NCBI RefSeq assembly: GCF_046630445.1
Contig: NC_092334.1
Coordinates: forward strand, 104,789,501-104,853,500
Direction: 5' to 3'
Origin: Rutidosis leptorrhynchoides
Taxonomy: Eukaryota > Streptophyta > Magnoliopsida > Asterales > Asteraceae
Length of the DNA: 64,000 bases
Shown here: positions 1 to 11,334 of the stretch, in pieces
How the letters are laid out: each line of letters opens with the position of its first letter
How positions within the stretch are numbered: the first letter of the stretch is position 1
Translations under genes and position numbers: made by a program
The notes under the pieces: model-generated
Told to the model about the DNA's origin: nothing
Seen by the model: only the letters and a program-made list of their open reading frames with translations
Databases searched by the model: none

Positions 1-75
1 ATCATTAAACTTTTGACTGTTAAGGTCGTTTACAGTTTTTGCTGCTTCATCAGCATTTTCAAAATTTGGTGTTTT
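1..75 (-). pseudogene. Poly(A)-binding-protein-like RRM fragment
   Basis: Read on the minus strand, the first 75 bases encode a stretch containing FENADEAAKTVNDLN, which resembles the C-terminal half of an RNA-recognition motif of PABP-type proteins (the family pattern is FENADDAA..V..LNG..F). The frame is open for only about 30 codons. Upstream (to the right) it meets stop codons and I see no clear splice acceptor, so this is either the edge of a larger gene lying left of the window or a captured, decayed fragment inside repeat DNA. Family resemblance is from recall. Confidence 0.4.
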
Positions 76-1736
76 GATTCGTAGACTGGATGCTTTTCAG
101 AAAGTTTAGAATTGAAAATCATAATTCTAAGGGGTAACTGTTATACGTATCCACATAACTGTTGAGGTAGCAATGCTGCGAGATTCGAAATACTGATTGC
201 TAATTTCCCGGTACTTGTATGGCAATTCTCGTTACAAGATGTGGATGAGTAATTGAATAGGTTTTATTGAACAACTATAATGGTTCTTCGAAGAGACTTA
301 AGCCGATGAGTAATGAAGTTACTGGTAAGTTTCTACTAATATGGTGAGATATAAATGATTCCCCAGTAACGATGACGAAAGGCAAACTTATATATCAAGA
401 TTATAATAAGGTTATTTCGAACGAAAAGTCGAAGTTGTCTTGCTGGAGCTGTGACAAAATTCGCTACTTTGAAAAGGGATTATCAAGTTATTTTGGGTAA
501 TAATAACACTAAGGAATTAGCACAACTACGTGTTAAACGTTTACTCAGTCTCCAAGAGTTTTTCAGATGCATAACTATATGCATCAATCTTTTCTTCCGT
601 AGATGAAGTACGATTGGTTCATCCTCTCGATTGAGGTATTTTCAAGAATCATGAAAGGTTTGAACGCAGATTGTAATCGTCAAAATACAAATGAGGTTTA
701 AGATGAAATCAAGTGGCAAACTTGAAGAAATGTTTAGTTTCATATGTTATAATCAATATTTTAATTCATTTTAATTGTCCAATGTTATTAGTCCACAGTC
801 GATAGTCCACAGTTAACAGTCCAATAATTCATATATAGTTTATAATATTCGAATTAATTAATACGTATCGTGACCCGTGTACATGTCTCAGACTCGATCA
901 CAACTCAAAGTATATATATTATTATAGAATCAACCTCAACCCTGTATAGCGAACTCTAGCATTACAGTATATAGAGTGTCTATGGTGATTCCAAATAATA
1001 TATATAGATGCGTCGATATGATATGTCAAAACCATGTATACGTGTCCCGATATTTAAAGTGCGTAAAATAAATAACAGTAATTAAATGACGATAAATAAA
1101 ATTGCGAGAATTAAAATTGCGATAAATAAAATGCGATAAATAAATTGCGATAAATAAATTGCAATAAAAAAAAGGTAATACGGAATTAACAGTTAGCTAG
1201 GAACAATTAGCTAGGAACAGTTAGCGTGGATTCTTAACAAAATTTCTCATAGTTAATTTGTTTGTTTCTTACAAATTTTATTTTGTCCAATGTTTTCTTC
1301 ATTATGCCACTTTTTGGATTCTGATAAATCAAAATCCAAATATGAAATTGAATAAAAATGGTTATTCTGTGGTGAACGGATTCGTATATCGGTAGATGTA
1401 AGTAGGATAGTAAATGACTGTTGAATCAGATTCGAAGAATGTACAGTGTAACTTATTAATGTGAAAACTAAATATTCCTCGGGTATTACCTACCCGTTAA
1501 AATATTTTCACCATTAACAGTTTGTACAAAAGGATTTTTAATTACAATCCTTATGAAAACATATATACATATATATTTTCTTCAGATGTAGTCAGGGATT
1601 TTAATGAGTCAATATGATATTAGACTCATTTGATTTACCGTTAGAGTAAGAATATATAATCTCTAAAACCTTAGAGCTTACATAATCGCCATGTCGAACG
1701 AAGATAAATGATGTAGAATGATTCGTAGAACGATAA
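76..1736. repeat. Retrotransposon debris, no gene seen
   Basis: No convincing coding sequence. About 840-1060, read on minus, matches the middle of the E-type LTRs (shared blocks around 'caccatagacactctata' and 'tacagggttgaggttgatt'; compare 27740-27960 and 41940-42130), so it is a truncated LTR piece. About 1065-1170 carries irregular repeats of GCGATAAAT, also found in the LTR of element C near 31310-31400. The rest is AT-rich and unassigned, probably leader sequence of element F. Confidence 0.5.
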
Positions 1737-2258
1737 TTATACTCGAGGTACAGAATGAGATGTTGAGGCATGAATTGTTGATGGTACTGGTGCTATTACT
1801 GATGGTACTGTTGGTGCCGGTGATGTTGCTGAAGCTGGTACGTTTTGAACCATATTCTCCAAATTGATTATTCGAGCGCGAAGTTCATTGATTTCTTTCA
1901 TTACTCCGGGATGATTGTCGGTCGGAACGAGCAGATGAATAAGGTTCAGAATCTGAGGTAGTATATAATCGTGACGAGATACTCTGGAAATGAGGCTAAA
2001 AATGGTGTTTCGGATAGGTTCGCCGATAAATGTTTCAGGTTCTTCGCCAAGAGGGCAATTTGGTTGGTGGAAAAGATCGCCTTCTTCGCGTCTCCATTGA
2101 TTAAGTCGACTACGAACCCATCAGATGAATTGAGGATGGCTGATTGATTGATTCATTCTGGTGACACTGCTTTCAGAGCTTAGGTGAATATCCATGTCGG
2201 AGTAGCTGTCGGAATAGCTATCAAAATCCGAGGGACTCGAACTGGTTGAGGGATTCAT
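1737..2258 (-). pseudogene. Leader ORF of element F (acidic/Ser-rich), one in-frame stop
   Basis: A minus-strand frame of about 174 codons begins at an ATG (2258) some 400 nt after the PBS and ends at 1737. It starts MNPSTSSSPSDFDSYSDS, with Ser/Asp-rich low complexity, followed by a helical-looking middle and a Pro/Ala/Thr-rich tail. A TGA at 2121-2123 interrupts it. Its place between PBS and gag is the same as that of the acidic ORF at 43402 in element E, so I read it as the equivalent, decayed leader ORF. No domain recognised and function unknown. Confidence 0.5.
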
Positions 2259-2650
2259 CTCGTATGATCAGATGAAGGATTTTCGATAAGAAATAGATTA
2301 TAGGATATAGATTAGTACCCTGCAATACATAATTTACATATGCATATATAATACTAAAATCCCATAAGTTATGGAGGAATCTACGGAAGCTGTCAGGCAA
2401 AGGTAACAATAACAGATACGCTAAGATATGAATTTATCTATACACTGTCTATACAATAGAGGCAGTAAGACATGTCTAGGCTAAGAATGATAAGCAGGTA
2501 ATTTCCTAAGGATGATAAGCAGATGATTTCTGACTAGAAATGATAAGCAAAACTTTTGACATGCAGACACGGTCGAAGTCCAGACTCACTAATGCATCCT
2601 AATGATTTATCAGTTATACACACTAATGCAGACCTGGTTCGCTAAGACCA

Positions 2651-2665
2651 CCACTCTGATACCAA
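2651..2665 (-). other. Primer-binding site of element F (tRNA-iMet type)
   Basis: The minus strand reads TTGGTATCAGAGTGG one base inside the LTR end. TGGTATCAGAG is the usual plant initiator-Met-tRNA PBS of Ty1/copia and many Ty3/gypsy elements. It fixes the orientation of F as minus. Confidence 0.85.
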
Positions 2666-4169
2666 CTGAAAGAACCCGTTCATATACATTATAAACGATT
2701 CACAATAGTATATTACATCGCAAGGTACTTGACCTCTATATGATACATTTTACAAACATTGCATTCGTTTTTAAAAGACAAACTTTCATCACATCGAAAG
2801 TTGACAGGCATGCATACCATTTCAGAATATATCCAATCTATAATTGACTTAATAATGTCTTTTGAAATAAGTCATGAATAACTCCAAGTAATATCTCTAA
2901 AATGAGCAAATGCACAGCGGAAGATTTCTTTCATATCTGAGAATAAATATGCTTTAAAGTGTCAAACAAAAGGTTGGTGAGTTCATTAGTTTAACATAAA
3001 TAATCATTTTAATAGACTACAAGATTTTCAATTTCAGTTCTCATAAATATACGTCCCATGCATAGAGACAAAAATATCATTCATATGGATTGAATACCTG
3101 GTAACCGACATTAACAAAATGCATATAAGAATATCCCCTATCATTCCGGGAAATCCTTCGGACATGATAAAAACAACATCGAAGTACTAAAGCATCCGGT
3201 ACTTTGGATGGGGTTCGTTAGGCCCAATAGATATATCTTTAGGATTCGCGTCAATTAGTAGACTGGTTTACTAATTCTTAGGTTACCAAGCAAAAGGGGC
3301 ATATTCGGCTTCGATCATTCACCCATATAATGTAGTTTCAATTACTTGTGTCTATTTCGTAAAACATTTATAAAAATTGCGCATGTATTCTCAGCCCAAA
3401 AATATAAAGGGTAAAAAGGCAAATGAAACTCACTCTACAATATTTTGTAGTAAAAATATTCATACGACGAAACTGAACAATGCAGGGTTGGCCTCGGATT
3501 CACGAACCTATATCATTGGTATATTTATCAATACTCATAATCACAATCGAATAAGTTTATATATATATAACTTATTAATTATATCATTTTTATATTAATA
3601 ATATATTTAGGTTTCATATATTCGTTTTATATATGTAAAAAAATACTTTATTATGTTGTACGTGTTAAATATATTTATGTATATATATTTCATTTGTTTA
3701 TCAAAACCGTAGTTCTAATTATACTAAGTTAATATTAGTAAAGATAAAAATAATGATAATAACGTTAATAATATACTTATGTTAATAATAATAGTTCTAC
3801 TATATAAAATGATAATAATACTAATATTTATGAAAGTACTAATAAATCGTATCATTTTTATAATAATATTTCCAATGTTAATCATAATCATAATATTTAT
3901 AATAATACTAAAATCGTACGATTAATAATATTAATATTACTTATAACAATACAAATGATGATAATAATAATATTATTACTTAATAATGATACTAGTGATA
4001 ATGATAATAATAGTAGTCATAAATTGTAATTTTTTTATTGTGTTAGTAATATTAAATGATATCTTTTATTGGTAATAATGATGATAATAATAATAATAAT
4101 AATAACACTAATACTTGAATTAATAACCATAATTAACAATACATAACAATAACAATAACAATGACAATC

Positions 4170-4254
<85 letters not shown>
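4170..4254. repeat. (TAA)n microsatellite
   Basis: About 28 uninterrupted TAA units within the LTR of F. They give a meaningless poly-isoleucine open frame on the minus strand. Confidence 0.95.
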
Positions 4255-4257
<3 letters not shown>

Positions 4258-4297
4258 AATGAAAAACTACCTTATAAAGCATTTTCAAAAAAAAAAA

Positions 4298-4372
4298 TGT
4301 CAAGAACCGGGCTTGAACTCGTGACCTCACGCTAGTCCGAACACTTCCTAAACCATCAGACCATCTGCTGCC
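4298..4372 (-). other. tRNA-like Pol III module inside the F LTR
   Basis: On minus, an A-box-like TGGTCTGATGG (4363-4353) is followed about 35 nt later by a B-box-like GTTCAAGCC (4318-4310), then by a run of 11 T (4297-4287), which could act as a Pol III terminator. Spacing and order fit a tRNA or tRNA-derived SINE head. No full cloverleaf was confirmed, so this may be a SINE remnant. Confidence 0.5.
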
Positions 4373-6150
4373 TTTCTGTTTTATTTATTCCCTTAAAACC
4401 TTTTATCTAAATTTCAGTTTTCATCATCTTCTTTCTAAATTCGATTGACCAGAGTCTGATTCCAACAAGGACTTTATGGTTTGAATTATATTAGAAATAG
4501 AACTAGGAACATATTAACATAACTGATTATCTTAACAGAATCGAAAAAGAAAAAAATAATCATAACAGACATGATAAACACACGTATAAACTCAAAATCA
4601 AACTCAAACTTTTTGAATGTTTTAGGCTATACTTATAACACAAAAAAGGTTTCATATCGTTGTTAGAAACTATCTAGGCCTTTAATTTAACTGAAATCAT
4701 AGAAAAAAATTCGAATTTTGTGATGAACAGATAGTTGACTTTTTAATTTCAAAAGTTTGACTCTAAAATTAGAAATCAAGAAAAGGAATTGGAGGCTAGA
4801 AATTTGCAGATAGTTTAAGTATAAGATACCTAACAACACCGCATTTTCACTTTTTGAAATTCATTACAAAATTGAGCTGTTTAAAAAAATGGAAGATAGA
4901 ACAGGGTACGACTGATTTCATAAGTTTTCTGATTTAATTCGTTCAATTAAGAGTGGTTAATGATTTTGGTGGATTGTAATTGATAATGTAAGGTTGTATG
5001 GTATCATTTACAACTGGAATCATTGGTTTTATATATCAATTTGGTCGACAGTTTTTAAAAAATAAATAAATAAATAAAGAATAGAAAGTGGATCGAGACA
5101 TTAAACAGATTTTGTAGTATTGTGAAATTGATGGTATCAAATTGCGGACAGGAACAAGAATCTGTACTATGTGACCGAGATATATAACCTACTCCAATTA
5201 TATAACTGATTTTATAATTTATATAATATAATTAGTATAAATAAATAAATAAGTGTATTAATAATAATAATTCTAATAATAATAATTATATTAATAATAA
5301 TAATTAGTAATGATAATAATAATAAAAATGATAATAATAATAATATCACTAATGATAATAATATTATTAGTAATATTAATAATAATAATAATAATATGAT
5401 GTTATAAAAAAGGTAATAATGATTTCTAATAAGTTTTAAAAATAAAATAAAATAATAATGATATTAATAATTATAATAATATTACTTATTATAATACTAG
5501 TTATAATAATACTATTATTAATGATAATAATAAGACTTCATATATATCCAATTTCTTATCTGTAGATAATAATATTAATAATAATAAGTAGTATTCTTAA
5601 TGTAACAAATTTTACTTTTAGCTTGTAACTACATTTGATATATTAAGATTACAATTTTCCAATTATATCATAGTTACTAATTGGATGATATGTAATTAAA
5701 TATTTATACACTATACACATATTATAATATACATAAAATCAAATATATTTATATATAAATTCTTTTTAAATTACAACATAATTATTTTACAACTTATCTT
5801 ACCTTTGTAATTCAAATGTTTAAATCCTATTTTATTATTTTTAATTATCATATATACTTACATTTATATATATGTATTTCATTACTTAATATTATTTTAC
5901 ATATTTATTTATAATAACAATTTCATATAAAAAATTAATAACATTTATTATATATATATATTTATTTATATATATATACTTATCTATTTACAAATAGTTG
6001 TTCGTGAATCGTCGAGAAAAGTCGAAGGGTAATTGTATATATGAAAACAGTTCAAAATTTCTGAGACTCAACATTACAGACTTTACTTATCGTATCGAAA
6101 TCATATAAAGATTAAGTTTAAATTTAGTCGGAAATTCCCGGGTCGTCACA

Positions 6151-6607
6151 AGCATCAAGAGGATTCCTAAATCACATGAAAGATTATCGCCAGTAATATT
6201 GTTCAAGACACGAGAATCTGGATTAAGATCAAGTCTAAAATTCTCCTTGTACCGTGACATAAGAGAAGAACCACCTAGCCAAGCATTTTTTTCAAAATCT
6301 AATGTTGGAAATTTATTGTATTAGTAGGATCTAGTCTTTACATGTAAAGGGTAAGGAGGTACGGAGTGTACACCTAATAAGTAATAGACTATCCGGATCC
6401 AAAAATGGTTTTTCTTTAGTTCTTTAACATGACTTGGTCTACTTGTAATTTTGACTAAGTATTTTTGTACTATGTCTCTTTAGTCCGCTGAAATTTGACC
6501 AAGTATTTTGAGTGCCATGTGTTCTTGGTCAGCTAAAATTTGACTAATTGTTTGGTGCTTGCTGAAGAGGCACCTCAAGGAATATGCCGAAGCGGCAGCA
6601 CATGGAA
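6151..6607. other. Intergenic, nothing recognised
   Basis: AT-rich unique-looking sequence flanking the F LTR. No open frame, RNA gene or repeat structure that I can support. Confidence 0.4.
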
Positions 6608-7131
6608 TATAGGGGAAATAATTTTAATTTATTTTTTTGAATTTTTTTTCACAAACATTAAGATCACGTGAAAATATGAACATTTAAAAAGACACTTTGT
6701 AATAAATGTTATTATTTTGACCAGAAAACGCTTGAAAAATAACATTCATGTATGATAACCAAAACTAATGAAAAAATGAATAATGACCAATGAAAAACAC
6801 TGTTGAGGGTTGAGAAATCATGGTTTAAATTGAGCTTTTAATACAAACGGTTTACAGTTTAGAGTTTATAGAGCCAAAATCCTAAACCTTAACTCGGGCT
6901 TAATTATGAAAAAAACTTCACAACAAATGAAATAAAAAACCTCGAAGAATAACATGAATCACAATAAATATTATTAGAAATAACATTTATCCGTGAATAT
7001 TATTTCTTCGAACATATTCTGGTCAAAATAATAACACTTATTACAAAGTGTCTTTTATAAATGTTCATATTTTTACCCGATCTTAATGTTTGAGAAGAAA
7101 TTAAAAAGAAACAAAAAATACTTCCCCTATA
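6608..7131. mobile_element. Non-autonomous element with long terminal inverted repeats
   Basis: The ends TATAGGGGAA... (6608) and ...TTCCCCTATA (7131) are inverted. The inversion continues for about 150 nt with mismatches: 'gatcacgtgaaaatatgaac' near 6662 mirrors 'gttcatatttttacccgatc' near 7063, and 'attattttgaccagaa' near 6711 mirrors 'ttctggtcaaaataat' near 7017. The middle is unique. There is no ORF. Long TIRs suggest a Mutator-like or foldback MITE. I could not define a target duplication. Confidence 0.6.
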
Positions 7132-7244
7132 GATCGATTTAGGTGTACTAACATGTCATGTATATAAGTTCATGAGTCCCTAAATACTCTAAGTTCGTAT
7201 AGGAAGTTTCCCCTAAACTTATATATAATCCATTCTTTCTTATA

Positions 7245-7451
7245 CTACCTCCGTCCCTAAATTATTGTCCAGTATTCTATTTTGGGATGTCTCAAATTAA
7301 TTGTCTACTTCCATAAATAGAAAGGAAAAGAGATATTTCATTGGTGGATCTGGAGAGAGAAGATATTTCATTGGTGGAGAAATAAAGTTAGTGGGATTTC
7401 CTAAAACTGTGTGTTTTTTGTCTGGGGACAATTAATTTGGGACGGAGGAAG
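7245..7451. mobile_element. Stowaway-type MITE
   Basis: Terminal inverted repeats CTACCTCCGTCCC...TTGTCC and GGGACAATTAATTTGGGACGGAGG are flanked by TA on both sides. CTCC.TCCGTCCC ends with a TA duplication are the hallmark of Stowaway MITEs (Tc1/mariner-related). 207 bp, non-coding. Confidence 0.85.
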
Positions 7452-7723
7452 TAATTCAGATGTGGGACACACACAAACCTATAAATCAATAAATGTCGGC
7501 TGATATGGTGTCTTGAGTTACAATTGTAAATTTAAATTGGTAAAAGGGTAAAAGAAAGTAGCGTGGAGTAAGGAAGGATGTAGACGTAGGACAAAACATT
7601 AATGAAGTGATAATTGATAATTGAATATATAAGGTGGTCCTTGCGGTACTTTTTCTATAAATCTTACAACCTTTTATTTCTTTCTTGTGTTAGAAATGAT
7701 TAGACTCTTTTTATGGGCAGTGA

Positions 7724-7822
7724 CAACTAATTTTTACAAATACACAACCAAACATGTTTTACATTATTGTACTGTACAATACTGTAAAATATGTTTGGTT
7801 GTGTATTTGTAAAAATTGGTTG
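7724..7822. repeat. 99-nt near-perfect foldback
   Basis: Two 49-nt arms around a single central base, differing at only three positions by eye. The arms begin CAACTAATTTTTACAAATAC and end GTATTTGTAAAAATTGGTTG. Transcribed from either strand it would form a long hairpin. It may be a tiny foldback MITE or a MIRNA/siRNA precursor; the sequence alone does not tell which. Confidence 0.8.
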
Positions 7823-8678
7823 TGTAGATATCATCACCCCTTTTTAATGGTGATGGGGTTTTTGTGATGTATAGTGCTGATGTGATAAAGGTGATGGAGG
7901 GTGATGGAGTTTGTAATGTTAAGCGTGATGGGGTGTAATAGAAAAATTGGTCCCACATTTTATTTTATTTTTTTCATTTTTTGTTAAGCTTTTATATTAC
8001 CGTATTTAGTTTTAAAATATTTTTTGGTTAAGTTATTATAGTTTGTATGAATTTCGTAAATTCATATAAAGTTTAAGGACATAAAGTGCAACTTTCTTTA
8101 TTTTATCTTCAATTTGCAGATCTAGATCTGGATATCCACCTCCTCTTCTTCTTCTTCTTCTTCTTCTTCTTCTTCTTCTGAACATCCATCTTCTTTATCA
8201 ATAAACATCTTCTTCATCAATAAACAATACACTCAAAAATTAAAACTAAAAATTAAAATATAAACATATGAAACAAAGGAGGTGGCTGTTTGTTATTGGT
8301 TGTAAGCTTTAAACACGCCATTTCTCTGCCCATGAAGCGGCCATCGCGCCTGTAGTTTTTTGCTCCGATCACGCCGCGTTACGGTGCCACCATGGCGTGA
8401 TGGTGATAATTTTCAGGCCATAACGCTGCGTTAATGGCGGTCTTAAATGCACATCCAAGAAAACGAGTTGTGAGTCACACAATATGCCGAGTAAGACGAC
8501 CTCATGACACATAAATAATTGCCACCACCTCCTGTCGCATCTCATCTTTGTTTTTTCATAATTTCCAAAATGTCACAATATGTCACGATGGAAATATCAC
8601 CCCCTCTCCGAGTAGTTTAATTTTTGAAGTTTCTAATATCAGTTTGGAACTTTATTAAAAACATATTTTGAACATTCA
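7823..8678. repeat. Non-coding stretch with (CTT)n microsatellite
   Basis: Contains GATGG-rich low-complexity sequence at 7840-7940, a (CTT)n tract at about 8143-8180 and a GC-richer patch with repeated 'cgcc/ggcg' words at 8320-8440. No gene supported. Confidence 0.5.
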
Positions 8679-8915
8679 ATTTTTTTTTTTTTTTTTAAGC
8701 AAGGAAAACCTCCTATAAACGAGCACATTGGCTCCCCATAAAAGATAAAATCTCGGGTAATCAAGCCCCCCGAGCGCGAGACCTGGTACCGGGTGAATTG
8801 CGCATTATGCGCACCCTTTTATCACACTCCCTTTTTTAACAATTTGGCATAGCCAAGGATTGAACCCGGATGGTGTGCTTCATTGGGTAACTCGGTGGCA
8901 TTGTTACCGAAAAAT
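8679..8915 (-). mobile_element. tRNA-derived SINE (minus), poly(A) tail
   Basis: Read on minus, a B-box-like GGGTTCAATCC lies near 8868-8858, preceded by 'gccaccgagttaccc', then a body of about 165 nt ending in A17-18 (the T run at 8681-8698 on plus). Pol III B box near the head and a 3' poly(A) are what a SINE has. Head boundary and target duplication were not defined. Confidence 0.55.
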
Positions 8916-9849
8916 GTCAAAAACAATCTCGAAATAACTTGTTTAGTGCCTTAATGACATACATATAAGTAAAAATATAAGTAAAAGTAAATTTCCATTC
9001 CAAAGAGCCTAAACAAAGAAATCATTATCCTTTTTTATTAGTTTAATTGGAGAAAGTAAACTAATGGTCAATACATAAACGCACAAATACAAGTTGTATT
9101 CTCTTGATTAATTTAAATACAACAAATCTATCTATCGTTGCGTTTAATGTGGACCCAATTACCTCAACCTAAGTACATGAGACTTTTCTTAAAAAATTTT
9201 GGCTACTATAAGTAGTAAGTACTGTATATATTTTAGTTGTGTTTGTAGAAAAGGTATTTCATGTACGCAAATTTACAGAACCATTATAATTGAGTTTGAA
9301 AACCAGTTTTACACACATCATCCCAAACCGTTTCGAAGAACGATTTATGATTATGTGACATTTTTGCTGGCTAAATTCGGTTAGATATTTTTAACATCAC
9401 AAATCCGGAGTTGGTAAACTCGGTTTAGTCACCTTTCACTAAAACCAGAGTTGATAAACTTGGTTTGTCAGCTTTTTCTGAAACCGGCTTTCACAATGTC
9501 GGTTTAGTTTGAAACCCTATTTTTTCTTTATAAACACTCATTTCTTTCTTGTTTCAAATGTATCACAAACTCCTTCCTAGTAATATTTTTACTTTCATAC
9601 ATAATCTACATAACCTTTCTACTATGAGTTATTAATTTTTTCATTTATGAAATGTCTATTTATTTAAGGCGAATTAGTAGGGTACATGATATCGCTCAAA
9701 TTATACATATTTTATATCGCGATATTGGTTCTTTATTGTTGGTTATTTGAGGAAATGTGAAGACTTTTGTTATTTATTGAGCTAAAATGATAAATATAGC
9801 TCCAGAGGTCTTCGGGTTAATGTTTTGGTGGTTTCTTGCTAAGTATTGG
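8916..9849. other. Intergenic, no gene seen
   Basis: AT-rich DNA. At about 9405-9510 a phrase of the form 'gagttg.taaac.tggttt' recurs three times imperfectly. No coding or RNA feature supported. Confidence 0.4.
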
Positions 9850-11079
9850 TGATATTTGAGCTTAAAGTACGTTTGGATGCAAGAAAATGAAGTTTTACTG
9901 AGTCTGGAGTGAATCACGGTCTTGATAGGTGGTGTCCCGGTCGTAATAAGTTGGCAGGGATTTATAGAATTTGAAATTGATTGATCACGGTCGCGATAGA
10001 AGCATCGCGGTCGCGATGCTGTTTATTGATCCCGGCCGCGATAAGGCTATCGCGGTCGCGATGCGGGCTCGAACTGGTGACTTTTTGTTTAGCTATAAAT
10101 ACTCGAGGTTTTTAACCCTAAAGAGGGGTGCAGTTTTTCAGCTACGAATTGAAGGGTTCTTTGAAGACCTAAACCCTACCATTGAAGATTTGCTCATTCT
10201 TTACTTCTATTCAGTTAATCATAACGTTCGATACTCTTTTTTATTATCAGTTTATCATTGTAATCATGAATACTCTTGGTTTTTATTGTTTAATTGTTCT
10301 TTGCTACTTTAATATGCTAGGCTAAATTAGTTTAGTGTTTGCTTGAATGTGAAACTACAAATATTGGATTGTTCTATCTTATGGATTTAATGTTTTGATG
10401 ATTGAAATTGATTTTGTTTGGTTAAAGATCTACTCTTGTGCATGTTCTTAGTTCTTAATTCAATTACATAGGTTGTTAATCATTTAATGTGAGTTAGATT
10501 TGAGATGCAATCTATGCTTCAACACTTATGTGATCTAGAAAATTAGAGACATGATTTCAAGTGATTGTACCATTGATTTAATTGGTAATTGAAAGACTTA
10601 TGAATTGCATGATAGTGAAATTGTTGCAAGTGATTGTGATAATTAGGACTTTATGTGAGTTTAGTCCAAATCAAGTCTCATTAGTTTCTATCAAATATAG
10701 TTTAATCTCTTCAAGTGAATTTATGTGAGTTTACCAACTTTGATTGCTCATACAACTATATTTAGAACATAATAATCGGTAATAATTGCAAGAACAATCC
10801 ATATTAGTAGTGAATCATTCAAGTGGGCACTGTTTTATCTTTATTGTTAATTCATTTCATTTTACTTCACTTTGATTGCGTGAACTGAAACACAAACCAA
10901 ATCTTTAAATTGAATCCTAGGATAATTATTAGTGTTAAAATCTTGATTAAACAGTTCTCTGTGGAACGAACTGGTCAATTACTTATAGATTACTGCATGA
11001 TCGGGTTATAGTTGTCTGTAAGTGTGTGATAATTGTTAAGTTTTTATCTAGTTATTTTAAGGTACGATTTCACATATCA
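9850..11079 (+). mobile_element. 5' LTR of element A (Athila-like)
   Basis: Starts TGATATTTGAGC and ends CACATATCA, giving TGATAT/ATATCA terminal inverted repeats, and is followed at once by the tRNA-Asp-type PBS. It carries GC palindromes and a TATA-like box (TATAAAT at 10094). The 3' end region (CTCTGTGGAACGAAC) matches the corresponding part of the C LTR at 31118 on the other strand, so A and C are distant relatives. Start is inferred from the terminal motif only. Confidence 0.65.
9984..10100 (+). promoter_or_regulatory. GC palindromes plus TATA-like box in the A LTR
   Basis: Four imperfect units of ATCGCGGTCGCGAT lie at about 9984-9997, 10002-10019, 10028-10041 and 10049-10062. The second has perfect 8-nt arms GCATCGCG/CGCGATGC around GT. 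TATAAAT follows at 10094-10100. Position suggests a core promoter with an upstream palindromic element. Confidence 0.6.
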
Positions 11080-11085
11080 ACTTTT

Positions 11086-11103
11086 TGGCGCCGCTGCCGG
11101 GGA
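11086..11103 (+). other. Primer-binding site of element A (tRNA-Asp type)
   Basis: TGGCGCCGCTGCCGGGGA a few bases after the LTR end is the PBS typical of Athila/Tat-lineage Ty3/gypsy elements. Confidence 0.85.
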
Positions 11104-11334
11104 GCGGTTCTAAATTGGGATTTTAAATTTTATTTTGATTATTCGATCCTTTTGTGAGAAGCAATTCTTGCAAAAGTTATTTTTCTGTCAATTATTTTTA
11201 TTTGGTTTTACGCGTGGTTTTGTTGTGGTGTGATTACAGGTTAGGTACCAATAACTCTGGAATCGTCTAGAGTTTGCTATACATGCAGCAAAGCTAAAGA
11301 AGAACAGGAAATCGCCGAAGGTTTCGCTGAATTA

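Larger units (their letters stand above)
2667..6150 (-). mobile_element. LTR of element F (5' LTR, about 3.5 kb)
   Basis: On minus the block starts TGTGACGACCCGGG at 6150 and ends CGGGTTCTTTCA at 2667, directly before the PBS. Its 3' third (2700-3480) is clearly related to the 3' part of the E-type LTRs, while the 5' two thirds differ and are AT-rich (3720-4260 and 5220-5600 are mostly TAA/AAT repeats). A tRNA-like module sits at about 4298-4372. No long ORF. The matching 3' LTR is not in the window. Confidence 0.75.

Noticed and set aside
4133-4330. Open minus-strand frame with a long poly-isoleucine run
   Set aside because: Translation of a (TAA)n microsatellite; no protein content.
9971-10312. 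113-codon plus-strand frame
   Set aside because: Lies in the A LTR and spells out the GC palindromes and TATA region; no conserved content.
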